From assembly GCA_017538465.1 (NCBI GenBank), contig JAFYIW010000003.1:1-6710 (forward strand): 6,710 bases of DNA. Direction: 5' to 3'. The translations under genes were made by a program, and so were the position numbers. Every line of letters begins with the position of its first letter. Position 1 is the first letter of the stretch. Under the pieces are notes generated by a model that made no database searches, was not told the DNA's origin, and worked only from the letters and a program-made list of their open reading frames with translations. Positions 5,795-6,710 of the stretch are shown one piece after another. Source of the DNA: Victivallales bacterium. GTDB lineage: Bacteria > Verrucomicrobiota > Lentisphaeria > Oligosphaerales > Oligosphaeraceae.

Positions 5795-6710
5795 TTACTG
5801 GAATGCGGGCAAGCAGACTATACGGAAGCCTATGAACTCGTAGCCACTTGATGGGTAGCCACCGTAAACCCCACTACTAAGCCAGTAGCGGTAGGCAGAA
5901 CGGCACGCGAGCGCGTAACTTTTTTCCCTCCAGTCGCGACTATCGAAGCAACCGCCGCGCCTCACGCGGCCCCCCGAGCCGGAATTGCCACCTTTGGGAT
6001 CAGTCACCGCCGAAGTCCCCAGATTTCCGACATACCAGTCCAAGCACCACTCGAAGACATTGCCATGCATGTCATAGAGTCCCCAGGCATTCGGCAGATA
6101 GGAGCCGACTTTTGTATGTTCAGAGTAACCCCCTTTCCCATCACCGGTATTGTAGGAGTAGCGTCCAAGTTGCGCCACATTCGGGCATTGGTAACTATTC
6201 GTCAGGTTCTTTCCTGAGTTCAACGCACTCGTGGTTCCCGCCCGGCAGGCGTACTCCCATTGCGCCTCGGTCGGCAGGTCGAAGAGCAGCGAGGTCTTGG
6301 CGCGCAGGACATAGAAGAAGGAGTCCTCGTCCACTTGGTTACTGACCGGCCAACTGGCGCCATTCACGCTGCCGCGGAGCGTATTGTAGGAGACCTGTTC
6401 CACTGGACGGGTATTCCCCTTGTAGTAAGACGGATTCGTTCCCATCACCAGCTGATATTGCTTCTGAGTCACCTCGAATATGCCGATGTAGAACGGCTTG
6501 GTCAACGTGACCTGGTGCAGCGTCTCGTTAGCGCTTCGTCCCAGTTCCTCTTCCGGCGAGCCCATCATAAATGTGCCGGGGAAGATGAGTCGGAGCCAGA
6601 GTTCAGTAGTGCGGCACTCGTCTTTGGTGACATCGGGAGGCGTGGCACTGTAGCGCACAGGGTAGCGGGCCACGTCCACGCCACCGGAAAAATCAACGAC
6701 CATGTATGGA
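5795..6710 (-). CDS. FGE-sulfatase/SUMF1-like domain protein, C-type-lectin fold (5' end outside the window)
   Basis: The frame ends at TAA 5797-5795 and stays open to the right edge. The ATG at 6703 is preceded in frame by Pro-Tyr codons and has no ribosome binding site within the window, so the true start probably lies outside. Numbering from that Met: a linker VVDFSGG...YPVRY (2-18), then the FGE-sulfatase domain (PF03781) from about 33 to the end, with GTFMMGSP (43-50), FYIGIFEVTQKQY (71-83), RPVEQVSYN (99-107), LPTEAQWEYACRAG (143-156), GLYDMHGNVFEWCLDWY (208-224), RRGG (248-251), CRSAYR (267-272) and GFR (292-294). True FGE oxidises a sulfatase Cys using a Cys pair in a GGSYxCxxxxC motif. 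Here that stretch reads GGCFDSRDW, so activity of that type is doubtful. Many relatives are exported binding proteins; the signal peptide, if any, is outside. The next gene starts 98 bp downstream on the same strand. Confidence 0.9.
   Translation of the reverse strand, partial: PYMVVDFSGGVDVARYPVRYSATPPDVTKDECRTTELWLRLIFPGTFMMGSPEEELGRSANETLHQVTLTKPFYIGIFEVTQKQYQLVMGTNPSYYKGNTRPVEQVSYNTLRGSVNGASWPVSNQVDEDSFFYVLRAKTSLLFDLPTEAQWEYACRAGTTSALNSGKNLTNSYQCPNVAQLGRYSYNTGDGKGGYSEHTKVGSYLPNAWGLYDMHGNVFEWCLDWYVGNLGTSAVTDPKGGNSGSGGRVRRGGCFDSRDWREKSYALACRSAYRYWLSSGVYGGYPSSGYEFIGFRIVCLPAFQ
5826..5960 (-). other. Putative variable loop of the C-type-lectin fold (residues about 248-292)
   Basis: Between RRGG and GFR the protein has 39 residues (252-290), of which 28 codons end in C or T (TGC, TTC, GAT, AGT, CGC, GAC, TAC, GGC, GTT and others). 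Six are Tyr, seven Ser and four Gly. DGR target loops arise by changing A in AAC/AAT codons, which leaves exactly this NNC/NNT signature, and they sit in this part of FGE-type C-type-lectin folds, just before the GFR strand. I see no second copy of this stretch in the window. The assignment as a variable region is a hypothesis; ordinary FGE-like proteins also vary here. Confidence 0.35.

Noticed and set aside
5918..5925. A6 run on the minus strand as a programmed frameshift or phase-variable tract
   Set aside because: The run is not in the X-XXY-YYZ phase and is only six bases long. The protein continues in the same frame to the conserved CRSAYR and GFR motifs.

Overview
The window holds parts of two genes, both on the minus strand and both cut by a window edge. 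It reads as a secreted or cell-surface protein locus of a moderately GC-rich bacterium. The pairing of an FGE/SUMF1-type protein (with a linker of the form VVDFSGG...YPVRY before the domain) with a giant Calx-beta / beta-helix / CARDB protein resembles what I know from Kiritimatiellota, Lentisphaerota and other members of the PVC group. That taxonomic reading comes from memory of family style and not from any search, so it is tentative. There are no tRNAs, rRNAs, CRISPR arrays, insertion sequences, phage genes or replication genes.

Right end (5795-6710): the C-terminal ~304 residues of a formylglycine-generating-enzyme-like (FGE-sulfatase/SUMF1) domain protein, with its start beyond the right edge. 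It has the family landmarks (GTFMMGSP, LPTEAQWEYACRAG, GLYDMHGNVFEW, RGG, CRSAYR, GFR) but not the Cys pair of true sulfatase-activating FGE. Its C-terminal loop is Tyr/Ser/Gly-rich and dominated by NNC/NNT codons. This is the type of scaffold, and the position in it, that diversity-generating retroelements (DGRs) vary, but no template repeat or reverse transcriptase is in the window.

Middle (5697-5794): a 98-bp AT-rich gap with three TCTAGA palindromes, a weak dyad and a weak candidate promoter.

Rest of the window (1-5696): a single uninterrupted minus-strand frame of 1,898 codons with no stop before the left edge. It starts with a signal peptide. Three tandem ~310-residue units follow, each a small N-terminal module, a beta-helix-like strand ladder and a Calx-beta domain. 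A linker and a right-handed beta-helix domain come next, the helix ending in the 'SPCIDAGD ... PDIGIYE' signature, and then a CARDB-like domain and more beta-sandwich-like modules. The first ~1,040 codons almost completely avoid TTA, CTA and TCA, which leaves a 997-codon open frame on the opposite strand. I read that frame as an artefact. The C-terminal 850 codons use those codons freely, so the gene looks mosaic.

The two genes lie head-to-tail and may be co-transcribed. A plausible but untested reading is an exported C-type-lectin-fold protein next to a large Ca2+-dependent, repeat-built surface adhesin or scaffold.
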